Below are positions 8,120 through 16,935 of a DNA stretch of 64,000 nucleotides, one piece after another. The notes under the pieces were generated by a model. The model saw nothing but the letters and a program-made list of their open reading frames with translations. It was not told the DNA's origin and did no database searches. How positions within the stretch are numbered: position 1 is the first letter of the stretch; each line of letters begins with the position of its first letter. Origin of the DNA: Aliiroseovarius sp. S1123. Its GTDB lineage: Bacteria; Pseudomonadota; Alphaproteobacteria; Rhodobacterales; Rhodobacteraceae. A program made the position numbers and the translations under genes. The stretch covers positions 57,972-121,971 of the forward strand of contig NZ_JALKBE010000010.1 in NCBI RefSeq assembly GCF_023015885.1. Direction: 5' to 3'.

Positions 8120-9152
8120 GTCTACCTCGCACCGGATTGTCCGGGTCATCATAGCCGAGAACCCGCCCAAGCGTCTTGATAAGGCGATTGCGCGCGATGT
8201 GCCAGAGGAAGCAAACCTGTCGCGGTCCCGATTGGCCAAGCTGATTGCCGATGGGGCGGTCATGATGGACGGTCGGGTTATGGATGATCCGCGAGGGAAG
8301 CTGGCGGAAGGCGACGAATTGGAGATTCGGGTGCCCGAGGCCAATGAAAGCCATATTGGCCCCGAAGATATCCCGCTGGACATCGTCTATGAGGACGACG
8401 ATCTGATCGTGGTGAACAAGCCTGCAGGCATGGTGGTACACCCCGCGCCCGGCACGCCCACGGGCACGCTGGTCAACGCGCTGCTGCATCACTTTGGCGG
8501 CAACCTGTCTGGCGTCGGCGGCGAAAAGCGCCCCGGCATCGTGCATCGGATCGACAAGGACACTTCAGGCCTGCTGGTGGTCGCCAAATCCGATGCGGCG
8601 CATCACGGGTTGGCCAAGCAGTTCGAAGCACACTCGGCCGAGCGGCATTATCTGGCCGTCACCCACGGCGCGCCGGATCAGGCGGACCCGCGTCTGGGCG
8701 GCATCAAGGGGACAAGCTTTGAGAAGGGCAACATCCTGAAGATCACCACCCAGTTGGCGCGGCACAAAACGGATCGCCAAAAGCAGGCCGTACTGTTTTC
8801 GGGGGGGCGCCATGCGGTGACGCGGGCACGGATCTTGGAAAGCTTTGGCACGCCGGTGCAAGCCGCGCTGATCGAATGCTGGTTGGAAACAGGACGGACC
8901 CACCAAATTCGTGTGCACATGGCCCATGCGGGACACGGGCTGATCGGAGACCCCACCTATGGCGGGCGGCGCAAGTTGAACGTGAAGGTGATTGGCCCCG
9001 ACGCTGTCGAAGCTGCACGCACCTTCCCGCGCCAGGCGCTGCACGCAGCGACGCTGGGGTTCGTGCATCCGGTCTCGGGTGAAAAACTCAGCTTTGAAGC
9101 CCCAATTCCTGACGATATGCTGGAATTGATCGAAACCCTGCGCGCGGGCTGA
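8118..9152 (+). CDS. RluA/RluD family 23S rRNA pseudouridine synthase
   Basis: A 344-residue protein with an N-terminal S4-like RNA-binding domain (RLDKAIARDV, SRSRLAKLIADG) and a pseudouridine synthase domain with catalytic D146 in HRIDKDTSGLLVVAK. Also visible are VVNKPAGMVVHP and the C-terminal TGRTHQIRVHM. An S4 domain plus this length fits RluD, which modifies helix 69 of 23S rRNA. CAGGAG lies about 11 nt before the ATG, inside the divergent gene. An in-frame upstream start at 8058 lacks family similarity. Confidence 0.9.
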   Translation: MSTSHRIVRVIIAENPPKRLDKAIARDVPEEANLSRSRLAKLIADGAVMMDGRVMDDPRGKLAEGDELEIRVPEANESHIGPEDIPLDIVYEDDDLIVVNKPAGMVVHPAPGTPTGTLVNALLHHFGGNLSGVGGEKRPGIVHRIDKDTSGLLVVAKSDAAHHGLAKQFEAHSAERHYLAVTHGAPDQADPRLGGIKGTSFEKGNILKITTQLARHKTDRQKQAVLFSGGRHAVTRARILESFGTPVQAALIECWLETGRTHQIRVHMAHAGHGLIGDPTYGGRRKLNVKVIGPDAVEAARTFPRQALHAATLGFVHPVSGEKLSFEAPIPDDMLELIETLRAG

Positions 9153-9184
9153 CCCTCGCACGCTTCGTAAGAGGTAAAGCGAGC

Positions 9185-10633
9185 ATGTTCGAGATTTCCT
9201 GGGCACTTACCTGGGGCAGCACTTGGGCTGTCCTTCTGGTGCTTTTGGACATCGCAACCATTGCTCGTGCTGTGACCCGAGAACACCGCTCGGCGGCGTC
9301 GCGGCTGGCGTGGGTCGTTGTGATCATGTCACTGCCGCTGGTTGGAATCATCGCGTATTTCTTTCTTGGGGATACAAGTTCGGATCGTAGATCAGATAAG
9401 AAACTCAAAGACTTGCGGCGCGAGCTTCCCAAGCGCCCCAAGGGGGAGTTGCAACCACCAGAGCTGCCTTTGTTATATCGCCAATCTTTCGCGCGTGCGG
9501 CATCGGTCAATGGGTTTCGGCCGGTGGCGGGCAATCACGCCAAGGTCACGACGAATAGTGACGAAAGCATTGATTGGCTGATTGCAGACATCGAAGCGGC
9601 CCAAGATCACGTACATCTGCTGTTCTATATCTGGCTCACCGATCGCAACGGGACCCGCGTGGCCGAGGCCTTGATGCGCGCGGCTGCGCGCGGTGTAACC
9701 TGCCGTGTTATCGTGGACGGGCTTGGGTCGCGTGGCCTGCTGGCCGATCCTTTGTGGAAGAGAATGAAAGAGGCGGGGGTAGAAACCGTCGTGGCCTTTG
9801 CCTTCCGCTTCGCCCTTTTTGCAGCCTTCTTCCGCCGGCTTGATATCCGCAACCACCGCAAGATCATCGTGATCGACCATGACACGACCTATGTGGGCAG
9901 CCAGAACTGCGCCGACGCGGCCTTTCTGGTGAAGAAGAAATTCGCGCCCTGGGTCGATATCATGATGCGCATCACCGGCCCGGTGGCATGGCAGTCGCAA
10001 CGGCTGTTTGTGTCGGATTGGATGGTGAATGGCGGGGCGGATATTTCGTCCGTTCTGCAGCGCGAAACGCCTGTGCGAGAAGGTGGGTTTCCGGCCGTGG
10101 TCGCCGGGACGGGGCCGAACATCAGCGTGCAGGGCGTACCGGATATGGCGCAGATGCTTCTGGCCTCGGCACAGGAGGAGGTGGTGATCACCACGCCCTA
10201 CTATGTGCCATCCGAAGCCCTTCAGCAGCAGATTTGCGCCACAGCCGTCCGAGGCGTGCGGGTGCGGCTGAACGTGCCCGCCAATAATGACAGCCATTTC
10301 GTAGGATTCGCTTCGCGGAGCTTCTATCGTGCGCTGTTGAAAGCTGGAGTCGAGATCCATGAGTTCCAGCCCGGCCTTCTACACGCGAAGATCCTGACCG
10401 TGGACGGGCAGGCGGCTTTGGTTGGGTCCCCCAATCTGGACCGGCGGAGTTTTGATCTGAACTATGAAAACAGCATGATGTTGGCAGATCCGGCAACGGT
10501 CGGTGCGATCGTTGCCAAGCAAGAGCTGTTCCTGAAGGCCTCTCTGCCCGTGTCGCGAAAGAAGGTCGAGAGTTGGTCGATTTCCCGGCGGGTTCTGATC
10601 AACGCGGTCGGAATGATGGCCCCGCTGCTTTAA
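9185..10633 (+). CDS. cls: Cardiolipin synthase, phospholipase D type
   Basis: A 482-residue membrane enzyme with two N-terminal transmembrane segments (about residues 8-28 and 40-62) and two HKD motifs, HRKIIVIDHD (from about residue 223) and HAKILTVDG (from about 399). It condenses two phosphatidylglycerols, or PG with another phospholipid, to cardiolipin. Length and layout match bacterial ClsA-type enzymes. It starts 32 bp after the pseudouridine synthase gene, with AGAGGT in front of the ATG, and may be co-transcribed with it. Confidence 0.9.
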   Translation: MFEISWALTWGSTWAVLLVLLDIATIARAVTREHRSAASRLAWVVVIMSLPLVGIIAYFFLGDTSSDRRSDKKLKDLRRELPKRPKGELQPPELPLLYRQSFARAASVNGFRPVAGNHAKVTTNSDESIDWLIADIEAAQDHVHLLFYIWLTDRNGTRVAEALMRAAARGVTCRVIVDGLGSRGLLADPLWKRMKEAGVETVVAFAFRFALFAAFFRRLDIRNHRKIIVIDHDTTYVGSQNCADAAFLVKKKFAPWVDIMMRITGPVAWQSQRLFVSDWMVNGGADISSVLQRETPVREGGFPAVVAGTGPNISVQGVPDMAQMLLASAQEEVVITTPYYVPSEALQQQICATAVRGVRVRLNVPANNDSHFVGFASRSFYRALLKAGVEIHEFQPGLLHAKILTVDGQAALVGSPNLDRRSFDLNYENSMMLADPATVGAIVAKQELFLKASLPVSRKKVESWSISRRVLINAVGMMAPLL

Positions 10634-10815
10634 TTTGCATTTGCAACTTTCTGCACGAAGACGTGAGGCAATGTGTCATCCTCTTACAATTGCCCTCATA
10701 GGTTCATACTCTGGTAACGAAATTCGACGACACCCTCTTGAAAACCGTGTTGTAGGGCTTATTTCGATGTTAAGCCCCTAAACATGAGGGGAGCGGACAG
10801 GAGACGTTTGCCACG

Positions 10816-11712
10816 ATGAGCAACTATAAAAATTTACCGGCCCCGACGCCAGAAGGCGGTTTGAACCGTTATCTTCAGGAAATCAGGAAGTTCCCGATGC
10901 TGGAGCCGGAAGAGGAATATATGCTGGCCAAACGCTGGGCGGACCATGAAGATCGCGATGCGGCGCACCAGATGGTCAACTCGCATCTGCGTCTGGCGGC
11001 CAAGATCGCCATGGGCTATCGCGGCTATGGTTTGCCGCAGGCCGAGGTGATTTCCGAAGCGAACGTGGGCCTGATGCAGGCTGTGAAACGCTTTGACCCG
11101 GAAAAGGGCTTCCGCTTAGCGACCTATGCCATGTGGTGGATCCGTGCCTCGATTCAGGAATACATCCTGCGCTCGTGGTCGCTAGTGAAGCTTGGCACGA
11201 CATCGGCCCAGAAAAAGCTGTTCTTCAACCTGCGTAAGGCGAAGGCGCGCATCGGTGCGCTGGAAGAGGGTGACCTGCGTCCCGAGAACGTTCAGAAAAT
11301 TGCAGAAGATCTGAACGTGACCGAGGAAGAGGTGATTTCCATGAACCGTCGCCTGTCGGGTGGGGATGCGTCGCTGAACGCGACTGTCTCGAACGACGGC
11401 GAAGGAGCTATGCAGTGGCAGGACTGGCTGGAAGATGAAGATGCCGACCAAGCGGGCGACTATGCCGAAACCGATGAGATGAACGTCCGTCGCGAGCTGC
11501 TGGCCCAAGCCATGGACGTTCTGAACGACCGCGAGAAAGACATCCTGACCCAGCGCCGTCTGCAGGACAAGCCGGTCACGCTTGAAGACCTGTCGGGGGT
11601 CTATGACGTCAGTCGCGAGCGGATCCGTCAGATCGAAGTGCGCGCCTTCGAAAAGCTGCAAAAGCGCATGCAAGAGCTTGCCGCCGATAAGGGGCTGCTG
11701 GAACACGCATAA
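10816..11712 (+). CDS. rpoH: RNA polymerase sigma-32 factor (heat shock)
   Basis: The 298-residue protein carries sigma region 2 (NSHLRLAAKIAMGYRGYG; FRLATYAMWWIRASIQEY), the RpoH box QKKLFFNLR (about 133-141), and region 4 (SRERIRQIEVRAFEKLQ). The RpoH box separates it from RpoD. It directs transcription of heat-shock genes and, in photosynthetic relatives, some oxidative-stress genes. Rhodobacterales often have two rpoH genes; which one this is cannot be told here. The 180-bp leader contains CTTGAAA (10737-10743), a possible -35 element, and CAGGAG before the ATG. A terminator follows. Confidence 0.95.
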   Translation: MSNYKNLPAPTPEGGLNRYLQEIRKFPMLEPEEEYMLAKRWADHEDRDAAHQMVNSHLRLAAKIAMGYRGYGLPQAEVISEANVGLMQAVKRFDPEKGFRLATYAMWWIRASIQEYILRSWSLVKLGTTSAQKKLFFNLRKAKARIGALEEGDLRPENVQKIAEDLNVTEEEVISMNRRLSGGDASLNATVSNDGEGAMQWQDWLEDEDADQAGDYAETDEMNVRRELLAQAMDVLNDREKDILTQRRLQDKPVTLEDLSGVYDVSRERIRQIEVRAFEKLQKRMQELAADKGLLEHA

Positions 11713-11731
11713 TCTAGACGAGAAACGATAG

Positions 11732-11764
11732 AACGGCCCTAAGCAACCTGCGCGGGGCCGTTTT
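11732..11764 (+). terminator. Rho-independent terminator after rpoH
   Basis: AACGGCCC (11732-11739) pairs with GGGCCGTT (11755-11762), followed by a T-run to 11764. The site lies 20 bp after the rpoH stop. It could also act on the convergent paaX. Confidence 0.85.
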
Positions 11765-11767
11765 CAT

Positions 11768-12559
11768 TTATGGGGTCAGCTGTTCAATCGACAACGGCCC
11801 AAGCGCGCTGAGCGCCTCTTGCACCAACCCGCGCACTTGAAGCTCGGGGCAGATTGCTTCGACCGGAAGATCGGGCAGACGAAGTGCAATACGCCGCCAT
11901 TCATGCAGCAAAACCAGTCGAAGCGCGGCGCGATCCAGCGGGGGTAGGTCGTGCAACGCATCTAGTGGAAGGCGGTCAATTGTTTTTCGCAACTGATCCG
12001 AATCCATTTGCAACTTTAGCGGCGCGAGCGTTGCGATGACCCAACTGGGCAACTCGGCATTCGGATCGGAAAGATGCAGGGCGTCGGGGGTGGCTTGCGG
12101 GGCAGCGGTACCCAAGAATACGCCGGGCGTAAGCTCGCTGAACCCCTCAGCGATCAAGGTGTCAAAGCTGCCGTCATCCTCTGCCTGAGGCGGCAGGACC
12201 AGCAGGTGCCATTGAACAGGTGCGCGGCGGGCCGGGCCATAGATGCGATCGGCCACAGCCTTGGTCTGGGCCAGCCCGTCCGGTGTCAGGTGATAGACCG
12301 ACCGGCGGCCGTGCCGCGTGCTTTCAATCCAGCCATCCTTGCGCAGCCGGTGCAGGGCCACGCGGGTGGCTTCGGGGCGGATGCCGAGGGCGGACATGAC
12401 CTTGCCCAAAGCCTGACCGGAAACGCCGGACGCATCAGTATCCGGCGCACCCATAACGGTCAGATCCCCCATCAAGGTGACGATCACCGACCAGACGCGC
12501 AGATCACTGCTGTCGCGCAGGTGCGTCAGTGTATCCTGAAGCGGGTCGGTCAGTGTCAT
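11768..12559 (-). CDS. paaX: PaaX family transcriptional repressor of phenylacetate degradation
   Basis: A 263-residue protein with the PaaX layout: an N-terminal winged helix (about 20-90, SVIVTLMGDL... TRVALHRLRKDGWIEST) and a C-terminal effector domain. In characterised systems PaaX represses the paa genes and is released by phenylacetyl-CoA. It is the last gene of the paa operon here, 7 bp after paaZ, so the repressor would be made together with the pathway it controls. Candidate operators lie upstream of pcaF (20236-20306). Confidence 0.88.
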   Translation of the reverse strand: MTLTDPLQDTLTHLRDSSDLRVWSVIVTLMGDLTVMGAPDTDASGVSGQALGKVMSALGIRPEATRVALHRLRKDGWIESTRHGRRSVYHLTPDGLAQTKAVADRIYGPARRAPVQWHLLVLPPQAEDDGSFDTLIAEGFSELTPGVFLGTAAPQATPDALHLSDPNAELPSWVIATLAPLKLQMDSDQLRKTIDRLPLDALHDLPPLDRAALRLVLLHEWRRIALRLPDLPVEAICPELQVRGLVQEALSALGPLSIEQLTP

Positions 12560-12566
12560 CGGGTCC

Positions 12567-14594
12567 TCAATAGGCGTTCATTGTCAGCAGCTCGTATTCT
12601 GCCACCAAGTCGTCATCCTGGTTGGTCAGGGTGACATGCCAGCGCACTTCACCATATTCATCCGTGCGGCGCGTTTTGGCCTTCACGGTCAGGCGCACTT
12701 TCATGCTGTCACCAGCCTCTACCGGCTTCATAAACCGCAGGTTGTCAAGTCCGGTATTGGCCAGAACGGGGCCTTCGTTGGGCTCGACAAACAGGCCAGC
12801 GGCGAAGGACAGCAGCAGATAGCCATGCGCCACGCGATCCGGGAAGAACGGATTTCGCTTGGCCGCATCGCTGTCCATATGGGCATAGAAGGTGTCACCG
12901 GTGAAATGCGCGAAATGCTCGATATCGTCCAACGTGATCTCGCGCGACTTGGTGTGCAGCGTCTCGCCAATCGACAGCTCACCATATTTGCGGGTGAACG
13001 GGTGGGCGGGGCCTTCGATTTCCGTCGCGCCAGGCACCCAGCGCCCGCCGATCGAGGTCAGGATGTCGGGGCTGCCCTGAATGGCGGTCCGTTGCATGTA
13101 GTGTAGTACACCACGGACACCGCCCATTTCCTCGCCGCCGCCAGCACGACCCGGACCGCCATGCACCATATGGGGCAGGGGAGAGCCGTGGCCGGTGGAT
13201 TCTTTCATCGAGGTTGCGTTGTTGAAATACAGGCGACCGTGGAAGGCGCCGGCCCCCATAGCAACTTCGCGCGCTACGTCGCCCGATCCGGTGATAACCG
13301 AGGCGACCAACGAGCCTTCGCCCTTGTTTGCCAATTCGATGGCGTGGGCGATGTCTCGATAGCCCATGATGGTCGACACGGGGCCGAACGCCTCGCATTC
13401 ATGCACAATGGTGGCGGTGTCGGGGTTTTCGCAGTGGAACAGCATCGGCTTCACGAAAGCGCCTGGATCAACGTCGCCTTCGAAATCGATGTCATCTGGG
13501 TTGCCATAGACCATCTTGCTTTCCGATCCGATCGCGGCGGCCTTCTGCAACACATCCGTTTTCTGTCCGGCCGAGACCAGTGCACCCATGCGCACGCCTT
13601 CTGCACGCGGGTCACCGATGACGGTTTTGTCAAGACGGGCCGACAGGGCCTCGATCACGTTCTGAACCTGTTCTTCCGGCGCGATGATGCGGCGGATGGC
13701 GGTACATTTCTGACCGGCCTTCGTGGTCATCTCGCGATGTACCTCTTTGATAAAGAGGTCAAATTCCGCGGTGTCCGGCGTGACATCCGGGCCCAAGATC
13801 GACGCGTTCAGGCTGTCCTGTTCGGCCACGAACCGCACCGAGTTCTTCAGGATGTTCGGGTTCGAGCGCAGCATCGACGCGGTCTGAGCCGAGCCGGTGA
13901 AGCTGACGATATCCTGCGGGCCAAGACGGTCCAGAAGGTCGCCTGTGCCGCCCGAGATCAGCTGCAGCGCGCCTTCAGGCAAGATGCCACTGTCCAACAT
14001 GATGCGTACGGCGGCTTCGGTCACGTAAGATGTGGCCGTCGCGGGTTTTACGATGGCTGGCACACCAGCCAGCAGGGTCGGGGCCAATTTTTCCAACATG
14101 CCCCAGACCGGGAAGTTGAACGCGTTGATGTGGACGGCCACGCCTTGCAGCGGGGTTGCAATGTGCATGCCAAGGAAGGTGCCGTTGCGCGACAGTTGCT
14201 CGATCTCGCCGTCGATATAGACTTTACCGTCCGGCATCTCGCGTCGACCTTTAGAGGCAAAGACGAACACAGTGCCTACACCGCCGTCGATGTCGATCAT
14301 GTGATCCGATTGCGTGGCGCCCGTGTCGAAGCTGAGGTCGTAGAGTTCCTGCTTGTGCTGACCCAATTCCATTGCCAGTGCTTTCAGCATCTTGGCGCGG
14401 TCATGAAAGCCCATTTCGCGCAGGGCTGGGCCACCCACATTGCGCGCATAGTCGATCATCGCCTGCATATCCAGATCCGCGCCGCCGGCTTCGGCAAGCG
14501 GCAGCCCGGTGATGGCCGAGGCGATGGGGCGGGCATTTGCGCCCGGTGCGATCCATTGACCAGCCGCGAAGCTGGAGACTTTCATCAGGGTCAT
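12567..14594 (-). CDS. paaZ: Bifunctional oxepin-CoA hydrolase / 3-oxo-5,6-dehydrosuberyl-CoA semialdehyde dehydrogenase
   Basis: The 675-residue fusion has an N-terminal aldehyde dehydrogenase (HINAFNFPVWGMLEKL, SFTGSA, and nucleophile Cys in KAGQKCTAIRR) and a C-terminal MaoC-like (R)-hydratase domain from about residue 535 (FAHFTGDTFYAHMD, RVAHGYLLLS). PaaZ opens the oxepin ring of epoxidised phenylacetyl-CoA and oxidises the aldehyde. Start at the ATG at 14594, with AGAGGA upstream; a second ATG three codons on is possible. In roseobacters, intermediates of this step can feed tropone or tropodithietic acid synthesis; no tda gene is seen here. Confidence 0.94.
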   Translation of the reverse strand: MTLMKVSSFAAGQWIAPGANARPIASAITGLPLAEAGGADLDMQAMIDYARNVGGPALREMGFHDRAKMLKALAMELGQHKQELYDLSFDTGATQSDHMIDIDGGVGTVFVFASKGRREMPDGKVYIDGEIEQLSRNGTFLGMHIATPLQGVAVHINAFNFPVWGMLEKLAPTLLAGVPAIVKPATATSYVTEAAVRIMLDSGILPEGALQLISGGTGDLLDRLGPQDIVSFTGSAQTASMLRSNPNILKNSVRFVAEQDSLNASILGPDVTPDTAEFDLFIKEVHREMTTKAGQKCTAIRRIIAPEEQVQNVIEALSARLDKTVIGDPRAEGVRMGALVSAGQKTDVLQKAAAIGSESKMVYGNPDDIDFEGDVDPGAFVKPMLFHCENPDTATIVHECEAFGPVSTIMGYRDIAHAIELANKGEGSLVASVITGSGDVAREVAMGAGAFHGRLYFNNATSMKESTGHGSPLPHMVHGGPGRAGGGEEMGGVRGVLHYMQRTAIQGSPDILTSIGGRWVPGATEIEGPAHPFTRKYGELSIGETLHTKSREITLDDIEHFAHFTGDTFYAHMDSDAAKRNPFFPDRVAHGYLLLSFAAGLFVEPNEGPVLANTGLDNLRFMKPVEAGDSMKVRLTVKAKTRRTDEYGEVRWHVTLTNQDDDLVAEYELLTMNAY

Positions 14595-14629
14595 TCTCTG
14601 TCCTCTGTTCGTATGCGGTCGGGCGGCGC

Positions 14630-15388
14630 TTAAGGCGCGCTCAGCCCAAGTTTGTCCAATGCGGTTGCCGCAGCGGCTTCCCATTCTTCGCGCAGTTCCG
14701 CATTCGAAGAATGGCGCAGCCCAAAGGCTTGCAACTGGCTGGCGCGGGTCGATACATCTTTACCGAAGCTTGCGGCGACGCGGGGCCACCAATAGTCGAC
14801 GCTGGCTTGCAGGTCGGCCATACTGGTTCCAGTTTCCACAAGGCGTTCAATGCCCTCGGCGGCCAATTCAGCGTGACGGGCCTCGACCGGTGCAACGGCG
14901 CGGAAGGCTTCAGCCAAAGGCGCATAAGAGACGCGTTTGAACTCGCTCATCTGCACGCCAACGGCCAGACCCATAAGAAGGTTCATGACCACGGCATCCG
15001 ACCAGCCCTGCATGGGATAGTTGAAGACCGACAGACGCATGTCCGTGTCGGTGCGCGAGGTGCCGATATCGGCGTCGCGCGCCACACGATCCGTCCACGG
15101 GTGGTGGTTGGCATAGCGTGCGGTGTTGGCGCCAAAATCGCCCATGATCGACAGAACCTTGTCGGCGTTGTCGGTCTTTTCCAGAACGATCTTGGCAGCC
15201 GCGATGCGTTCCTTGATGCCCGGACCTTCGTTGATGATGTCGGCGAAGCCAGCAGCGCCTGCCAATGCGCTGTCGACGAAAGTGGCCATCAGGCGCATCA
15301 GCTCGGCGCGATAGCGCGCCGGGACGTTTTCGGGATTGGTCAGGACACCGCCCTGAGCCAGATAATCGGTGATGCTCATATCAGACAT
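14630..15388 (-). CDS. PaaA/PaaC-like ferritin-fold protein in the paa operon
   Basis: A 252-residue, largely helical protein with clear but distant resemblance to the phenylacetic acid catabolic (PaaA/PaaC) ferritin-like family: FNYPMQGWSDAVVMNLLMGLA matches the PaaA segment around NYPTLNW, and PVEARHAELAAEG keeps an ExxH-type ligand pair. A full di-iron ligand set is not obvious, so it may be structural like PaaC, or a separate oxygenase. AAGGAGACC precedes the ATG. It lies between paaE and paaZ, 10 bp after paaE, and is not one of the five classical epoxidase subunits. Confidence 0.65.
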   Translation of the reverse strand: MSDMSITDYLAQGGVLTNPENVPARYRAELMRLMATFVDSALAGAAGFADIINEGPGIKERIAAAKIVLEKTDNADKVLSIMGDFGANTARYANHHPWTDRVARDADIGTSRTDTDMRLSVFNYPMQGWSDAVVMNLLMGLAVGVQMSEFKRVSYAPLAEAFRAVAPVEARHAELAAEGIERLVETGTSMADLQASVDYWWPRVAASFGKDVSTRASQLQAFGLRHSSNAELREEWEAAAATALDKLGLSAP

Positions 15389-15398
15389 TGGGGTCTCC

Positions 15399-16463
15399 TT
15401 ACTGGTCGAAATCGACGACGACTTTGCCCGAGCGGGCATAGGATTGGCAGGAAAGGACATAGCCTTTCTCGACCTCGTAATCTTCCAGCGCGTGGTTGGT
15501 GATCATGTCCACGTCGCCTTCCAGAACCTTACAGCGACAGGTCGAGCAGACACCGGCCTTACAGGCATATGGCGCGTCCATGTCATTGGCCAAAGCCGCA
15601 TCCAGGATCGAGGTCTCGCCGTCCATGGTGATGGTGCGGCTTGCGCCGTCCATGGCGATCACGGCCTCGATGCCTTCGCCAGAGACAGCAGCTTTGCTGG
15701 AGGCTTTCTTGGCCGCACGGCCCGGTTGGCTTGAGGCAAACAGCTCGAACTTGATCTGGGCATCGTCCAGCCCATGATCGCGCAGTGCCTTGGCAATGCC
15801 CAGCATCATTGGTTCGGGACCACAGATGAAAGCGGTGTCGACGGATTTGATGTCAATCCAGTTCTTGAAGAGAGCCGCGCATTTCGCCTCGTCCACCAGA
15901 CCGGTGAACAGGTCGATTTCCTGCGCGTCGCTTTCCAGAATATGGATCACGTTGAAGCGGCCCATATAGCGGTTCTTCAGGTCTTCCAGTTCCTCGCGGA
16001 ACATGATCGTGGTCACGGCCTTGTTGGCGTAGACCAGCGTGAATTCCGATTGCGGTTCGCGCGCCAGCGTGGTTTTGATGATCGACAGAACCGGCGTGAT
16101 GCCCGACCCGCCTGCAAAGCCCAGATAATGGCGGTTGGTGGTCGCATCCAGCGGGATGTGGAAGTTGCCCATGGGGGGCATGGCTTCGATCATCGCACCC
16201 TCGGCCAGCTCTTCATTGGCCCAGGTCGAGAACGCGCCACCATCGACACGTTTGATGCCCACCTGCAGCTTGCCGTCGTCCAGACCCGAACAGATCGAGT
16301 AAGAACGGCGCAGTTCCTGCCCGTCAAAGTCGCGACGGAAGGTGAGGTATTGGCCTTGGGTGAAGTCGAAAGCTTCAGGGTCGTCAGGGGTGAGCGTTAC
16401 AACCACCGCGTCACGGATGGTTTTCTGGATATCGGTCACAGTAAGATTGTGGAAGCGCGCCAT
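15399..16463 (-). CDS. paaE: Phenylacetyl-CoA epoxidase reductase subunit
   Basis: A 354-residue electron-transfer protein: an N-terminal ferredoxin-NADP reductase module (RRSYSIC for FAD, GFAGGSGITPVLS for NADPH) and a C-terminal plant-type [2Fe-2S] ferredoxin domain with ACKAGVCSTCRCKVLEG and the fourth Cys in LSCQ. It passes NADPH electrons to the PaaABC oxygenase. GGAGAC precedes the ATG, and the gene starts 9 bp after paaD. Confidence 0.95.
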   Translation of the reverse strand: MARFHNLTVTDIQKTIRDAVVVTLTPDDPEAFDFTQGQYLTFRRDFDGQELRRSYSICSGLDDGKLQVGIKRVDGGAFSTWANEELAEGAMIEAMPPMGNFHIPLDATTNRHYLGFAGGSGITPVLSIIKTTLAREPQSEFTLVYANKAVTTIMFREELEDLKNRYMGRFNVIHILESDAQEIDLFTGLVDEAKCAALFKNWIDIKSVDTAFICGPEPMMLGIAKALRDHGLDDAQIKFELFASSQPGRAAKKASSKAAVSGEGIEAVIAMDGASRTITMDGETSILDAALANDMDAPYACKAGVCSTCRCKVLEGDVDMITNHALEDYEVEKGYVLSCQSYARSGKVVVDFDQ

Positions 16464-16472
16464 GGGTGTCTC

Positions 16473-16934
16473 CTAGATGCACTTGAAGTAATCAAAGGGT
16501 TCAAGGCAGTCGCGGCATCGCCAGAGCGCCTTGCATGGGGTCGAGCCGAATTGGCTGGTGCGTTCCAGATCATGGCCACCGCAATTGGGGCAGCGATCGG
16601 GTTCGCCTTTGGGGGAAGGGGGGGCGATGCCGAATTTCTCCAGCGCCGCTTTGCCCTTGTCCGACAGCCAGTCGGTGGTCCACGGGGGGGACAGTTGCTG
16701 TGTCAGGGTCAGCTTCTCGATTCCGCGGTCGCGCAACGCGGTCTCGATATCGAAATTGATCACGGACGTGGCCGGACAGCCGGAATAGGTGGGGGTGACG
16801 GCGACCTTCAAGGTGTCGCCTTCCCACTTCACATCCCGGATGATGCCCAGGTCGACCAACGAGATCACGGGGATCTCGGGGTCGGGCACCTGGTCCAACC
16901 AGTCCCAGATCGTATCTACCGACGGCTGACCCAT
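16473..16934 (-). CDS. paaD: Phenylacetyl-CoA epoxidase accessory subunit PaaD
   Basis: The 153-residue protein starts at the ATG at 16934 (MGQPSVDTIWDWLDQVPDPEI). The N-terminal 95 residues are a MIP18/SufT-like domain (DPEIPVISLVDLGIIRDV), and the C-terminus carries CPNCGG and CRDC, a probable metal-binding knuckle. PaaD is needed for epoxidase activity in vivo, with a likely Fe-S or di-iron assembly role. It begins 1 bp after the paaC stop. Confidence 0.93.
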   Translation of the reverse strand: MGQPSVDTIWDWLDQVPDPEIPVISLVDLGIIRDVKWEGDTLKVAVTPTYSGCPATSVINFDIETALRDRGIEKLTLTQQLSPPWTTDWLSDKGKAALEKFGIAPPSPKGEPDRCPNCGGHDLERTSQFGSTPCKALWRCRDCLEPFDYFKCI

Positions 16935-16935
16935 C

